A DNA stretch of 64,000 nucleotides from Xanthobacteraceae bacterium. Its GTDB lineage: Bacteria; Pseudomonadota; Alphaproteobacteria; Rhizobiales; Xanthobacteraceae. The notes under the pieces were generated by a model. That model ran no database searches, was not told where the DNA came from, and saw nothing but the letters and a program-made list of their open reading frames with translations. The stretch is taken from positions 496,001 through 560,000 of the forward strand of contig CP075369.1 in the NCBI GenBank assembly GCA_019454205.1, read 5' to 3'. Positions within the stretch are counted from its first letter, which is position 1, and each line of letters starts with the position of its first letter. Positions 1 to 8,260 of the stretch are shown here, piece by piece. The position numbers and the translations under genes are program-made.

Positions 1-207
1 CCCTGCTTCATCGGCGCGGCGGTGGAAGGCGCAGAGCGTGTCGGTTTTCCGGAGCCGGACATCGAGGCCGGCCTCTGGCTGCTGACGCATCCGGATTTGA
101 AGAATTCCGCGCGCGTTCGTGCGTTTCTGGATTACACCGCGCAGGAAGTTGGAAAACGCCGCCACATCATCGAATGCGCGGACGATCCGGTGAAGGCGCA
201 AAAGTAG
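1..207 (+). CDS. LysR-family transcriptional regulator, C-terminal fragment
   Basis: This is the 3' end of a gene that begins before the window; the frame is open from base 1 to a TAG at 205-207. The visible residues read PCFIGAAVEGAERV, then GLWLLTHPDL and ARVRAFLDY. This is the usual ending of a LysR effector-binding domain, where a last strand is followed by a helix that packs against the RD-II lobe. The DNA-binding helix-turn-helix would lie upstream, so the target and ligand cannot be judged. The next gene, at 214-633, is convergent and only 6 bp away. The family call is fairly secure; the specific role is unknown. Confidence 0.8.
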   Translation, partial: PCFIGAAVEGAERVGFPEPDIEAGLWLLTHPDLKNSARVRAFLDYTAQEVGKRRHIIECADDPVKAQK

Positions 208-213
208 CCGGTG

Positions 214-633
214 CTATTTCTTGGTCTTGCGTCCGGCAACGATCGGACGGCCGCCGCGCACGAAATCGCAATACATGAAGCCAAGCCCCGCGATTGCGCC
301 GCGGAAACTGTTGTGGCTCGTCTTGGTGATGGTGAAGCAGGGCGAGAACCGTGCGCCGCGCAACGTTGCGCAGATCTGGTCGCCGCTTTCGTATACTGTA
401 TTCACGGGCAGGCGGATGTAGCGCGAGGGCTTGTCTTCGCCTGGACGAATGGTACCCGCGACCGAGCCGTCATGGTCGATACGGCCGATACCAGTGGTGC
501 CGTCAAAGCAGCGATAGCCGAATATTTTACCCGCGATGAAGGCACGGGCTTGCTTCGCACCGAGCACGGTTTCCTGAGCGCTTGCCGGGAAGGCAATCGC
601 GAAGGCCAGCAGAATGAGGCTCAAGCGAATCAT
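214..633 (-). CDS. Small secreted hypothetical protein
   Basis: The 139-residue product starts MIRLSLILLAFAIAFPASAQ, a clear Sec signal peptide with a likely signal peptidase I site after ASA, so the mature protein should be periplasmic. The mature part contains four cysteines (in YRCFDG, QICATL, SPCFTI and MYCDFV), which could form two disulphides. The C-terminus is very basic (GGRPIVAGRKTKK). I do not recognise a named domain. It lies convergent to the LysR fragment and stands apart from the reductase gene at 716-1696, so it is probably transcribed alone. Function unknown. Confidence 0.75.
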   Translation of the reverse strand: MIRLSLILLAFAIAFPASAQETVLGAKQARAFIAGKIFGYRCFDGTTGIGRIDHDGSVAGTIRPGEDKPSRYIRLPVNTVYESGDQICATLRGARFSPCFTITKTSHNSFRGAIAGLGFMYCDFVRGGRPIVAGRKTKK

Positions 634-715
634 GGTGGAACCGGTGCCCCGGGGCTTGTACGATAGCTACCGCAGAAACCCCGGCTTCTTGTCAAGTTCG
701 AGGCAAGGCGGCCTG

Positions 716-1696
716 TCAGCCAATCTTCACAACCGTACGCCCGCGAACTTGTCCCGCAAGGATTTTCGGCGCCACTTCCATCACGCCTTCCAGCGGTATT
801 TCAGTGGTCATCGCTTCCAGCTTCTTGCGGTCGAGGTCCTTGGCGAGCCGTTCCCAGGCCTCGCGGCGGCGCGGCTGCGGGCACATCACGGAGTCGATGC
901 CGAGCAACGATACGCCACGCAGGATGAAGGGCGCGACCGACGCGGGAAGGTCCATGCCGGCGGCCAGACCACAAGCCGCGACCGCGCCGCCGTATTTTGT
1001 CATGGAGAGCACGTTCGCAAGCGTATGCGAGCCGACCGAGTCGACGCCGCCGGCGAAGCGTTCCTTGCCAAGCGGCTTCGCGGGCTGGGAAAATTCAGCG
1101 CGGTCGATGATCTCGGCGGCGCCGAGCGATTTCAGATAGTCCGCTTCCGATGCGCGTCCGGTGGAAGCGGTGACGCTGTAGCCGAGTTTCGAGAGTACGG
1201 CGATTGCAACCGAGCCGACGCCCCCGGCGGCGCCGGTGACGACGATCGTTCCGTCGGAGGGTTTCACGCCCGCTTTTTCCAGCGCGATGACGCAAAGCAT
1301 GGCGGTATAGCCCGCGGTGCCGATGGCCATTGCCTCGCGCGCGGTCATTCCGGCGGGAAGCTTCACCAGCCAGTCGCCTTTCACGCGGGACTTCGCACCG
1401 TACGCACCGAGATGGGTTTCGCCGGTTCCCCAACCGTTGAGGACAACGCTATCGCCTGTCTTGAAATCCGGGTGCGACGAGCTTTCCACTTTGCCGGCGA
1501 AATCTATGCCGGGGATCATCGGGAAGCGGCGCACCACCGGCGCCTTGCCGGTGATGGCGAGGCCATCCTTGTAGTTCACGGTGGAATATTCGACCGCGAC
1601 GGTGACGTCGCCGTCCATGAACGCCGCTTCGTCGAATTCGCCGAGCGCGGCGGGCTGGCCCTTTTCAGGGACGATGATGGCTTTGAATTTTCCCAT
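716..1696 (-). CDS. acuI: Zinc-independent MDR oxidoreductase, AcuI/YhdH-like (acryloyl-CoA reductase family)
   Basis: The 326-residue product belongs to the YhdH/AcuI branch of medium-chain dehydrogenase/reductases, which reduce acryloyl-CoA or similar enoyl compounds with NADPH. It shows the branch signature NYKDGLAITG near residues 41-50, the GIDFAGKV segment, and a Rossmann loop GAAGGVG at 155-161. The cysteine pattern of structural-zinc alcohol dehydrogenases is absent, as expected for this branch. Its length is typical. It lies 19 bp downstream of the MFS gene at 1716-2951 and is probably co-transcribed with it and the second MFS gene. A role in detoxifying acryloyl-CoA or in propionate metabolism is inferred from family knowledge only. 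Confidence 0.85.
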   Translation of the reverse strand: MGKFKAIIVPEKGQPAALGEFDEAAFMDGDVTVAVEYSTVNYKDGLAITGKAPVVRRFPMIPGIDFAGKVESSSHPDFKTGDSVVLNGWGTGETHLGAYGAKSRVKGDWLVKLPAGMTAREAMAIGTAGYTAMLCVIALEKAGVKPSDGTIVVTGAAGGVGSVAIAVLSKLGYSVTASTGRASEADYLKSLGAAEIIDRAEFSQPAKPLGKERFAGGVDSVGSHTLANVLSMTKYGGAVAACGLAAGMDLPASVAPFILRGVSLLGIDSVMCPQPRRREAWERLAKDLDRKKLEAMTTEIPLEGVMEVAPKILAGQVRGRTVVKIG

Positions 1697-1715
1697 GCGC
1701 GGTTTCTAGACGAGT

Positions 1716-2951
1716 TTACGAAGGCGCGGCAACCGCGCGCGTGACAGGTTTCTCGACGATGGGCAGGTTGATGACAGCTGCGAACAGGCCGAGCAAGATA
1801 GTGAGATACCAGACCACATCGTAGGAGCCGGTGCGCTCGTACAGGATGCCCCCCAGCCAGACGCCGAGAAAGCCGCCAACCTGATGGCTGAAGAAGGCGA
1901 GGCCCGCCAGCATCGTCAGCCAGCGCGTGCCGAACATTACCGCGACCAGTGCCTGCGTCGGCGGCACGCTCGAAAGCCACAGCACGCCCATCACCGCGCC
2001 GAAAAGCATCGAGGTCAGTGGCGTCGGCGGGACGAGAATGAAAACGAGGATGACCACCGAACGCAGCGCATAGATCGCCGCAAGCAGGAAGCGTTTCGGC
2101 ATCCTGTTGGCGAGCCAGCCGGAGCCGATCGAGCCGAGAATGTTGAACAGGCCGATTATGCCGATCGTCCAGGCTCCGACCTCGACCGAAAGTCCGCGGT
2201 CCACCAGATAGGTCGGCAGATGGATGGTGATGAAGAACAACTGGAAGCCGCAGGTGAAGTAGCCGAGCACGAGCAGCATATAGCTGCGATGGCTCATCGC
2301 CTCGCGCAGCGCTTCGCGCACCGATTGCGCCGGCGCGGCGGGACCGCTTTCGGAAAGTTCGCGAGGACGCGCTAGTGCGAGCGAGAGCGGCATCATGACG
2401 AGTACGATGCCAGCGAAGATCAGCAGCGTCGTGTGCCAGTTCAGTGCCTGATTCAATCCGATCGCGAGCGGCGAGAACATGAATTGTCCGAACGAACTCG
2501 CACCCGTGCCGAGTCCGAACGAAATCGAGCGCCAGTGTACCGGCAGCAATTTTCCGAATGCGCCGATCACGACCGTGAACGAAGTACCTGCAAGCCCGAA
2601 GCCGATCAGAAAACCCGCCGATAAAATCAGCGCGCCCTGCGAGGTCGCGAAGGCCATGCCGGCAAGGCCAACTGCGTAAAAGGCGGCACCCACCCACACC
2701 ACGCGCACCGCGCCATAGCGGTCGGCGATTCCGCCTGCGAACGGTTGCGCAACGCCCCACAGCAACATCTGCAAGGCGAGCGCGAAAGCATAAACGTCGC
2801 GGCCCCAGCCTTTCTCCTGCGTGATCGGGGATAGAAACAGTCCCAACGTTGAACGCGGGCCGAAACCTATCAGCGCGACCAGGCAGCCGAAGATCAGGAT
2901 AACGAGCGGCGTGCGCCAGCCATGCGAACGCGGCGTATCGGCTGTTGTCAT
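1716..2951 (-). CDS. MFS transporter, first of a tandem paralogous pair
   Basis: This 411-residue integral membrane protein has about twelve hydrophobic segments and the motif-A-like GGIADRYGAVRV between the second and third helices, which marks the major facilitator superfamily. The overall pattern (FGPRSTLGLFLSPI, GWGRDVYAFALALQ, FFSHQVGGFLGVWLGG) resembles the oxalate/formate antiporter and monocarboxylate carrier branch. The gene at 2956-4218 is a clear paralogue with the same landmarks. The two genes are 4 bp apart and should be one transcript with the AcuI-like reductase. The substrate is unknown; a small organic anion is a reasonable guess from the family. Confidence 0.85.
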   Translation of the reverse strand: MTTADTPRSHGWRTPLVILIFGCLVALIGFGPRSTLGLFLSPITQEKGWGRDVYAFALALQMLLWGVAQPFAGGIADRYGAVRVVWVGAAFYAVGLAGMAFATSQGALILSAGFLIGFGLAGTSFTVVIGAFGKLLPVHWRSISFGLGTGASSFGQFMFSPLAIGLNQALNWHTTLLIFAGIVLVMMPLSLALARPRELSESGPAAPAQSVREALREAMSHRSYMLLVLGYFTCGFQLFFITIHLPTYLVDRGLSVEVGAWTIGIIGLFNILGSIGSGWLANRMPKRFLLAAIYALRSVVILVFILVPPTPLTSMLFGAVMGVLWLSSVPPTQALVAVMFGTRWLTMLAGLAFFSHQVGGFLGVWLGGILYERTGSYDVVWYLTILLGLFAAVINLPIVEKPVTRAVAAPS

Positions 2952-2955
2952 TGCG

Positions 2956-4218
2956 TCATGCGGCCGGAGCGGCGAGGCGTGCGACCGGCTTCTCCACGAT
3001 CGGCAGGTTGATGAGTGCGGATAATACGCCGAACGTCACCGAGAGCCACCACACCATGTCGTAGGAGCCGAATTTCTCGAACGCGATGCCGCCGAGCCAG
3101 ACACCGAGAAAGCTGCCGACCTGATGGCTGAAGAAGACAAAACCATACAGCATCGCGAACCAGCGCGTGCCGAACATAATTGCAACCAGCGATGAAGTCG
3201 GCGGCACGGTGGAGAGCCAGGTCAGACCGGTGATGACCGCGAAGATCAGCGTGGCTTCCACGCTCGGCGGGATCGAGATGAAGATCGCAATCGAGATCGC
3301 ACGCGTCAGGTAAATTGCGGACAGGATGTAGCGCTTCGGAACCCTGTTTCCGAGCCAGCCTGCGGTGAACGAGCCGACGATGTTGCACAACCCAATGATC
3401 GCGAGTGTCCATCCGCCGACCTGCGCCGAGAGTCCGCGGTCAAGCAGATAGGACGGCAAGTGCGCCGTAACGAATGCGAGCTGGAAGCCGCAGGTGAAGA
3501 AGCCGGTGACGAGCAGGACATAGGACTTGTGGCCGAATGCCTCCGCCAGCGCTTCGCGAAGCGATTGCGCCTGTTCAGGCGTCGCGTTTTGCGAAGTCAC
3601 CGCTGCCTTGTTGGTCGCCGTCATCAGCGCGGTCGCGAGCGGAATGACCAGCAGCACCAGCGCCGAGAATACGAGCAGCGCATACTGCCAGCCGAAGTTC
3701 TGGATCAGCGCGACGCCGAACGGCGCGAACAGGAATTGCCCGAACGAACCGGCCGCCGTACCCGCGCCGAAGGCGAGGCCCTGCCATTCCTTCGACACCA
3801 GCTTGCCGAAGGCGGTGAGCACGATGTTGAACGAGCAGGCCGACAGCCCGAAGCCGATCAACACGCCACCGGTGATGTTCAGCGTCAGCGGGTTTGTCGC
3901 GTAGGCCATCAGCGCGAGGCCGAGCGAGTAGAGCACCGCGCCGCCAGCCAGCACCTTGGCGGTGCCGAAGCGGTCGGCGATTGCGCCCGCGAACGGCGTG
4001 CCCATGCCCCAGAGCAGGTTCTGGACCGCGAAGGCGAGGGCGAACACGTCGCGTCCCCAGCCGTACTGCGCCGACATCGGCGTCAGGAAGAAGCCGAAGG
4101 AGGAGCGTGGCCCGAAGGTCACGATCGCGATCAGGCATCCGAAAATGACGATAACCAGCGGGTTCTTCAGGAAAGAAAGCAGCGGCGCAGGCGCGGCGGG
4201 CGCGGGTGTCGTGGACAT
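2956..4218 (-). CDS. MFS transporter, second of a tandem paralogous pair
   Basis: The product is 420 residues when started at the ATG at 4218 (MSTTPAPAAPAP). I chose this start because it is preceded by a GGGGAA ribosome binding site and gives a normal length; the frame is open further upstream, but that part runs across the nadA promoter and has no MFS character. It shows AGAIADRFGTAKV, GPRSSFGFFLTP and FFSHQVGSFLGVWLGG, matching its neighbour at 1716-2951 almost segment by segment. Twelve membrane helices are expected. It is the first gene of a MFS-MFS-reductase operon that reads away from nadA. Substrate unknown. Confidence 0.85.
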   Translation of the reverse strand: MSTTPAPAAPAPLLSFLKNPLVIVIFGCLIAIVTFGPRSSFGFFLTPMSAQYGWGRDVFALAFAVQNLLWGMGTPFAGAIADRFGTAKVLAGGAVLYSLGLALMAYATNPLTLNITGGVLIGFGLSACSFNIVLTAFGKLVSKEWQGLAFGAGTAAGSFGQFLFAPFGVALIQNFGWQYALLVFSALVLLVIPLATALMTATNKAAVTSQNATPEQAQSLREALAEAFGHKSYVLLVTGFFTCGFQLAFVTAHLPSYLLDRGLSAQVGGWTLAIIGLCNIVGSFTAGWLGNRVPKRYILSAIYLTRAISIAIFISIPPSVEATLIFAVITGLTWLSTVPPTSSLVAIMFGTRWFAMLYGFVFFSHQVGSFLGVWLGGIAFEKFGSYDMVWWLSVTFGVLSALINLPIVEKPVARLAAPAA

Positions 4219-4390
4219 CGGTGTTCCCCGGCTGCCGGTATTATTTTGTATGCGGCGCGGGCTGCCTTCGCGCGTGCGAAACCTAGCCGTGAAGTTTATC
4301 AAGCGGAAATCGTTTTGCGCTGCGCTGCTATCGAAGCGGCGCATAGGCTGATTGACGAGGGGGACTAGCAAAATCTCCCGGGATGCGTTA

Positions 4391-4414
4391 TATATTTGCT
4401 CGAAGTGAGAATAA
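4391..4414. promoter_or_regulatory. Candidate NadQ operator 1 upstream of nadA (imperfect)
   Basis: An imperfect inverted repeat with core CTC at 4399-4401, spacer GAAGT and GAG at 4407-4409, flanked by AT-rich arms. It has the same CTC-N5-GAG layout as the much better palindrome at 4447-4469. The two centres are 54 bp apart, close to five helical turns, so bound regulators would lie on the same DNA face. It lies in the MFS/nadA divergent region. Confidence 0.45.
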
Positions 4415-4446
4415 GTCCCGGTGAGAGCCGGTCTTTTCTGTGCCCT

Positions 4447-4469
4447 TATATGCTCAATTCGAGCATATA
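4447..4469. promoter_or_regulatory. Candidate NadQ operator 2 upstream of nadA (palindrome)
   Basis: A perfect inverted repeat: TATATGCTC, a 5-base spacer AATTC, then GAGCATATA. It ends 31 bp before the nadA start codon, where it could block transcription. A NadQ-type regulator gene sits just downstream of nadC, and regulators of this COG4111 family are associated with nadABC in Alphaproteobacteria. The assignment to NadQ is an inference from position and symmetry. Confidence 0.6.
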
Positions 4470-4499
4470 GGCCCGCAGACGAGAGCTTGGGAGGCGCCA

Positions 4500-5627
4500 A
4501 TGGTCACTGTCATCGACCGCAACATCCGTCCTGAAGTGGAAGTCGTGACCCCGCCGGTCGCACGCGGCGAGTTCGTCGTGCCTCGTCCGGGCACGGGCGC
4601 TGCTGCCCGCAAATACGGCGTGCTGCCGATGCCCAAGCTGGAATGGAACGCCGAGGTCGAGCGCGAGACCGCACACCTCTACGAGAAGGTGAAGCACATC
4701 ATCCCTTCCGTGGAGTGGCCGTTCCACGCGCCTTACGTTTACGCGATCAACAAGCTGAAAAAGCAGCGCAACGCGGTGCTGCTCGCGCACAACTACCAGA
4801 CGCCCGAAATCTACAACTGTGTTGCTGACTTCGTCGGCGACAGCCTTCAGCTCGCCAAGGAAGCCGCCAAGTCAAAGTCCGACATCATCATTCAGGGTGG
4901 CGTGCACTTCATGGCGGAAACCTCGAAGCTGTTGAACCCGGACAAGACCGTGCTGATCCCCGATCTGCGCGCGGGCTGCTCGCTTGCGCAGTCGATCACC
5001 GGCGAGGACGTTCGTTTGCTGCGCGAGCGTTATCCCGGCGTGCCGGTCGTGACCTACGTCAACACCTCCGCCGACGTGAAGGCGGAGAGCGACATCTGCT
5101 GCACCTCGTCGAACGCCGTGCAGGTGGTCGAGAGCTTCGGCGTCGACCGCGTGATCTGCATTCCCGACGAATTCCTTGCACGCTGGGTCGCGACCCAGAC
5201 CAAGGTCAAGATCATCGCGTGGAAGGGCCACTGCGAAGTGCACGAGCGTTTCACGGGTGAAGAGCTTCGCCGCTATCGCGAAGCCGATCCGAGCGTGCAA
5301 ATCCTCGCGCACCCGGAATGCCCGCCCGACGTAATTGCGGAAGCGGACTTCACCGGCTCGACCTCGGCTTTGCAGAACTATGTGAAGACGAAGAAGCCGA
5401 AGCGCGTCGTCATGGTCACCGAATGCTCGATGGCCGACAACGTGCAGCAGGAAGCGCCGGACACCGAGTTCGTGAAGCCGTGCAACCTCTGCCCGCATAT
5501 GAAGCGCATCACGCTGCCGAAGATTCTCGACAGCCTCGTCTATCTTCGCGAGGAAGTCGAAATCGACCCCGCGGTCGCTGAAAAAGCGCGCCGCGCGGTA
5601 GAGCGGATGATTCACCTGAAGTCGTAA
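4500..5627 (+). CDS. nadA: Quinolinate synthase NadA
   Basis: NadA condenses iminoaspartate with dihydroxyacetone phosphate to quinolinate, the second step of de novo NAD synthesis. The 375-residue product shows the NadA landmarks LLAHNYQTPEIYNCVADFVG, the cysteine-bearing segments AGCSLAQSITG and DICCTSSNA, HPECPPDV, VTECSMADN and KPCNLCPHMK. Three of these cysteines should hold the [4Fe-4S] cluster. I placed the start at the ATG at 4500 because GGGAGG lies just before it; an in-frame ATG at 4440 would overlap the palindromic operator. nadA is the first gene of nadA-nadB-nadC. Two candidate NadQ operators upstream suggest repression by NAD status. Confidence 0.95.
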   Translation: MVTVIDRNIRPEVEVVTPPVARGEFVVPRPGTGAAARKYGVLPMPKLEWNAEVERETAHLYEKVKHIIPSVEWPFHAPYVYAINKLKKQRNAVLLAHNYQTPEIYNCVADFVGDSLQLAKEAAKSKSDIIIQGGVHFMAETSKLLNPDKTVLIPDLRAGCSLAQSITGEDVRLLRERYPGVPVVTYVNTSADVKAESDICCTSSNAVQVVESFGVDRVICIPDEFLARWVATQTKVKIIAWKGHCEVHERFTGEELRRYREADPSVQILAHPECPPDVIAEADFTGSTSALQNYVKTKKPKRVVMVTECSMADNVQQEAPDTEFVKPCNLCPHMKRITLPKILDSLVYLREEVEIDPAVAEKARRAVERMIHLKS

Positions 5628-5634
5628 TGAGAAA

Positions 5635-5664
5635 CTCCCTATCCTCGCAAGCGAGGATAGGGAG
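5635..5664. repeat. Perfect 14-bp palindrome (REP-type) between nadA and nadB
   Basis: CTCCCTATCCTCGC at 5635-5648 and its exact reverse complement at 5651-5664 are separated by only AA. No T-run follows, so it does not look like an intrinsic terminator. It resembles the extragenic CTCCCT...AGGGAG palindromes that are common in alphaproteobacterial genomes. Its 3' arm lies just before the nadB ribosome binding site and could stabilise mRNA or damp nadB translation. Confidence 0.7.
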
Positions 5665-5675
5665 AAGAGATTGCA

Positions 5676-7277
5676 ATGTCCGACTCTCCGCGCACCGCTG
5701 ATACGCTCACGCCACGCTCATGGGGTGGAGTCGATGACGTCGTGATCGTCGGCGGCGGCCTCGCTGGTTTGTTCTGCGCGCTGAAACTCAGCCCCCGTCC
5801 CGTGACCATCGTCACTGCCGCGCCGATTGGCGAAGGCGCTTCGTCCGCATGGGCGCAGGGCGGCATCGCAGCTGCGGTCGGCGAGGGCGACACCATCGAC
5901 AGCCACGTCGCCGACACGCTGGCCGCGGGTGCGGGCACCGTGGACGAGAAGGTCATCCGCGCGATGGCGGAAGAAGCGCCCGCGCGCATCAACGATCTCC
6001 TGAAATACGGCGTGCCGTTCGACCGCGACCTCGAAGGCAAGCTGATGCTTTCCCGTGAAGCCGCGCATTCCCACAAGAGAATTGTAAGGGTGCAGGGCGA
6101 CCGTGCGGGCGCGGCGATCATGGCGGCGCTGGTCGCGGCCGTGCGCAACACGCCGACCATCCGTGTGCTGGAAAGCCTTGTTGTCGATGATCTCTATGTC
6201 GATGGCCGGTATGTCACCGGGATTCATGCGCGTCCCGCGGGCCGCGCCGGCAAGCCGATGGCGTTGCCGGCCCGCGCGGTCGTGCTCGCGTCGGGCGGCA
6301 TCGGCGGTCTCTATGCCATCACCACTAATCCGCGCGAGGCTCGCGGGCGCGGGCTGGCCGCCGCCGCGCGCGCGGGCGCGACGATTGCCGATCCGGAATT
6401 CGTGCAGTTTCACCCGACGGCGCTCGATGTCGGCAAGGACCCGGCCCCGCTGGCGACCGAAGCCCTACGCGGCGAGGGCGCGGTGCTCGTCAACAAGAAT
6501 GGCGAGCGCTTCATGTTGCCGGTTCATCCGAATGCCGAACTTGCGCCGCGCGACATCGTTGCGCGCGCTGTGTTTGCGGAAATCCAGGCCGGGCGCGGCG
6601 CGTTCCTCGACCTGCGGCCGGTGGAAAAATTCTCCGAGCGTTTTCCAACGGTGTTTGCCGCTTGCAAGGCTGCCGGCCTCGATCCCGACCGGCAACCAGT
6701 GCCGATTGCGCCCGCCGCGCACTATCACATGGGCGGCGTGCTGGTGGATGCGCAGGGCCGCGCGACGCTCGACGGTCTTTGGGCCGCGGGAGAAGTCGCG
6801 AGCACCGGCGCGCATGGTGCGAACCGGCTCGCTTCTAACTCTTTGCTCGAAGCCGTGGTCTATGCCGCGCGTATTGCCGAAGACATCGGCGGCCTTCTTG
6901 CGCTTCCCAAAACGCTGGCGTGGCCCGCCGACTCCTGCGAAGTGCCGCCGCCGCTTCCCGCCGAAGGCATCGAGGATGCGAAGCGGCTGCGCAACGTGAT
7001 GAGCAAATATGTAGGCGTGATCCGCGACCGCGCGGGTCTTGTCCACGCGCTCGGCGAGATCCTGAACATCGAGGCGACCGCGAAGCGTCCGTCCGTGCGC
7101 GACATGGCGACCACGGCATTGCTGGTTGCGAGCGCCGCGCTGGTCCGCACCGAGAGCCGGGGCGGGCATTACCGTTCGGACTTCCCAAACGCGGATCCCG
7201 CGCAGGCGCATCGTACCTTCATCGATCTCGCGGAAGCACGCCGCATTGCGCGGGCCGCAACCGCAAAGGCTGCGTGA
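5676..7277 (+). CDS. nadB: L-aspartate oxidase NadB
   Basis: NadB is the FAD enzyme that oxidises L-aspartate to iminoaspartate, the substrate passed to NadA. The 533-residue protein has the dinucleotide-binding segment VIVGGGLAGLFCALKL near the N-terminus, SSAWAQGGIAAAVG, LASGGIGGLY, QFHPTALDV, LRGEGAVLVNKNGERFM, the active-site region AAHYHMGGVLVDAQGR and GANRLASNSLLEAVV, all typical of the succinate dehydrogenase/aspartate oxidase flavoproteins. The ATG follows a GGAGAAGAGA purine stretch. The gene follows nadA after a palindrome and its TGA overlaps the nadC ATG (TGATG), so translation of nadB and nadC is probably coupled. Confidence 0.95.
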   Translation: MSDSPRTADTLTPRSWGGVDDVVIVGGGLAGLFCALKLSPRPVTIVTAAPIGEGASSAWAQGGIAAAVGEGDTIDSHVADTLAAGAGTVDEKVIRAMAEEAPARINDLLKYGVPFDRDLEGKLMLSREAAHSHKRIVRVQGDRAGAAIMAALVAAVRNTPTIRVLESLVVDDLYVDGRYVTGIHARPAGRAGKPMALPARAVVLASGGIGGLYAITTNPREARGRGLAAAARAGATIADPEFVQFHPTALDVGKDPAPLATEALRGEGAVLVNKNGERFMLPVHPNAELAPRDIVARAVFAEIQAGRGAFLDLRPVEKFSERFPTVFAACKAAGLDPDRQPVPIAPAAHYHMGGVLVDAQGRATLDGLWAAGEVASTGAHGANRLASNSLLEAVVYAARIAEDIGGLLALPKTLAWPADSCEVPPPLPAEGIEDAKRLRNVMSKYVGVIRDRAGLVHALGEILNIEATAKRPSVRDMATTALLVASAALVRTESRGGHYRSDFPNADPAQAHRTFIDLAEARRIARAATAKAA

Positions 7278-8146
7278 TGGCCGATCTCGTAGCTCCCGGT
7301 GCATTCCTTTCGCCGCTTGTCATTCAGGACGCGGTGAAGCGCGCGCTCGACGAAGACCTCGGCCGTGCGGGCGATGTCACGTCTTCCGCGACGTTGCCCG
7401 AAGGGATTCAGGCGAAAGCAAAGCTCGTCGCACGCAACGCTGGAACGATCGCCGGTTTGCCATGCGCCGCGCGCGCGTTCCGTGCGCTTGCACCAAGCAT
7501 CAAATTCGAGGCGAAAGCCCGCGACGGCGATAGCGTAAAGGCGAACACCACGCTGGCGCTGATCGAAGGTCCGGCCATCGCCATTCTTTCCGGCGAGCGG
7601 GTTGCGCTGAACTTTCTCGGTCATCTCTCCGGCATCGCGACGCTAACCGCTGCTTACGCCGCGAAGATCGCGCACACCAAGGCGAAGGTCACCGATACCC
7701 GCAAGACCACGCCGGGCCTGCGCGCGCTGGAAAAATACGCCGTGCGCTGTGGCGGCGGCGTCAATCACCGTTTCGGCCTCGACGACGCGGTGCTGATCAA
7801 GGACAACCACATCGCCGTCGCGGGCGGTGTTGCGCAAGCACTCGATGCGGCGCGCGCAGCCGTAGGTCATCTTGTGAAGGTCGAGATCGAGGTCGATACA
7901 CTCGATCAGCTCCGTGAAGTGCTCGCAAACGGCAAGGCCGACGTCGTACTGCTCGACAACATGAAGCCGGAAACGCTTCGCGAAGCGGTCGCACTTTGCA
8001 GGGGCAAGATCGTCACCGAGGCTTCCGGTGGCGTCACGCTCGATACCGTTGCCGCCATCGCGGAAAGCGGCGTCGATGTGATTTCGTCCGGTGCGCTGAC
8101 GCATTCCGCGCCGAGCCTTGATGTGGCGCTGGATATCGAAATTTAA
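7277..8146 (+). CDS. nadC: Nicotinate-nucleotide pyrophosphorylase NadC
   Basis: NadC converts quinolinate and PRPP to nicotinate mononucleotide with loss of CO2, the third step of de novo NAD synthesis. The start is the ATG that overlaps the nadB stop, giving 289 residues, the usual length. Landmarks are ALDEDLGRAGDVTS, GERVALNFLGHLSGIAT, TRKTTPGLRALEKYAVRCGG with NHRFGLDDAVLIKDNHI, VEIEVDTLDQ, VLLDNM and VTEASGGV, which cover the quinolinate, PRPP and magnesium-binding residues of the TIM-barrel. It closes the nadABC operon; the convergent nadQ gene ends 114 bp beyond it. Confidence 0.95.
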   Translation: MADLVAPGAFLSPLVIQDAVKRALDEDLGRAGDVTSSATLPEGIQAKAKLVARNAGTIAGLPCAARAFRALAPSIKFEAKARDGDSVKANTTLALIEGPAIAILSGERVALNFLGHLSGIATLTAAYAAKIAHTKAKVTDTRKTTPGLRALEKYAVRCGGGVNHRFGLDDAVLIKDNHIAVAGGVAQALDAARAAVGHLVKVEIEVDTLDQLREVLANGKADVVLLDNMKPETLREAVALCRGKIVTEASGGVTLDTVAAIAESGVDVISSGALTHSAPSLDVALDIEI

Positions 8147-8212
8147 TTCTGTCCTTCGAGATGCTGCGCTTCGCGCGGTCCCGGAAGACGAAGTTGTTGT
8201 CATTTATGACGT

Positions 8213-8256
8213 CTCATGGTGAGGAGCGGACGAAGCCCGCGTCTCGAACCATGAGG
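8213..8256 (+). repeat. Extragenic palindromic repeat, copy 1
   Basis: A dyad element of the form CTCATGGTGAGGAGCG, a short centre, then CGCGTCTCGAACCATGAGG, lying between the convergent nadC and nadQ genes. A related copy lies in the opposite orientation at 24737-24782. Elements of this form are, to my knowledge, abundant between genes in Bradyrhizobium-like genomes. No coding potential is seen. Confidence 0.6.
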
Positions 8257-8260
8257 CAGT

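Noticed and set aside
3460..4368. A long plus-strand open frame of 302 codons
   Set aside because: It runs antisense to the MFS gene and has the skewed Arg/Glu/His composition of GC-rich shadow frames.
5635..5664. Terminator between nadA and nadB
   Set aside because: No T-run follows the stem, and nadB starts 12 bp later in the same operon.
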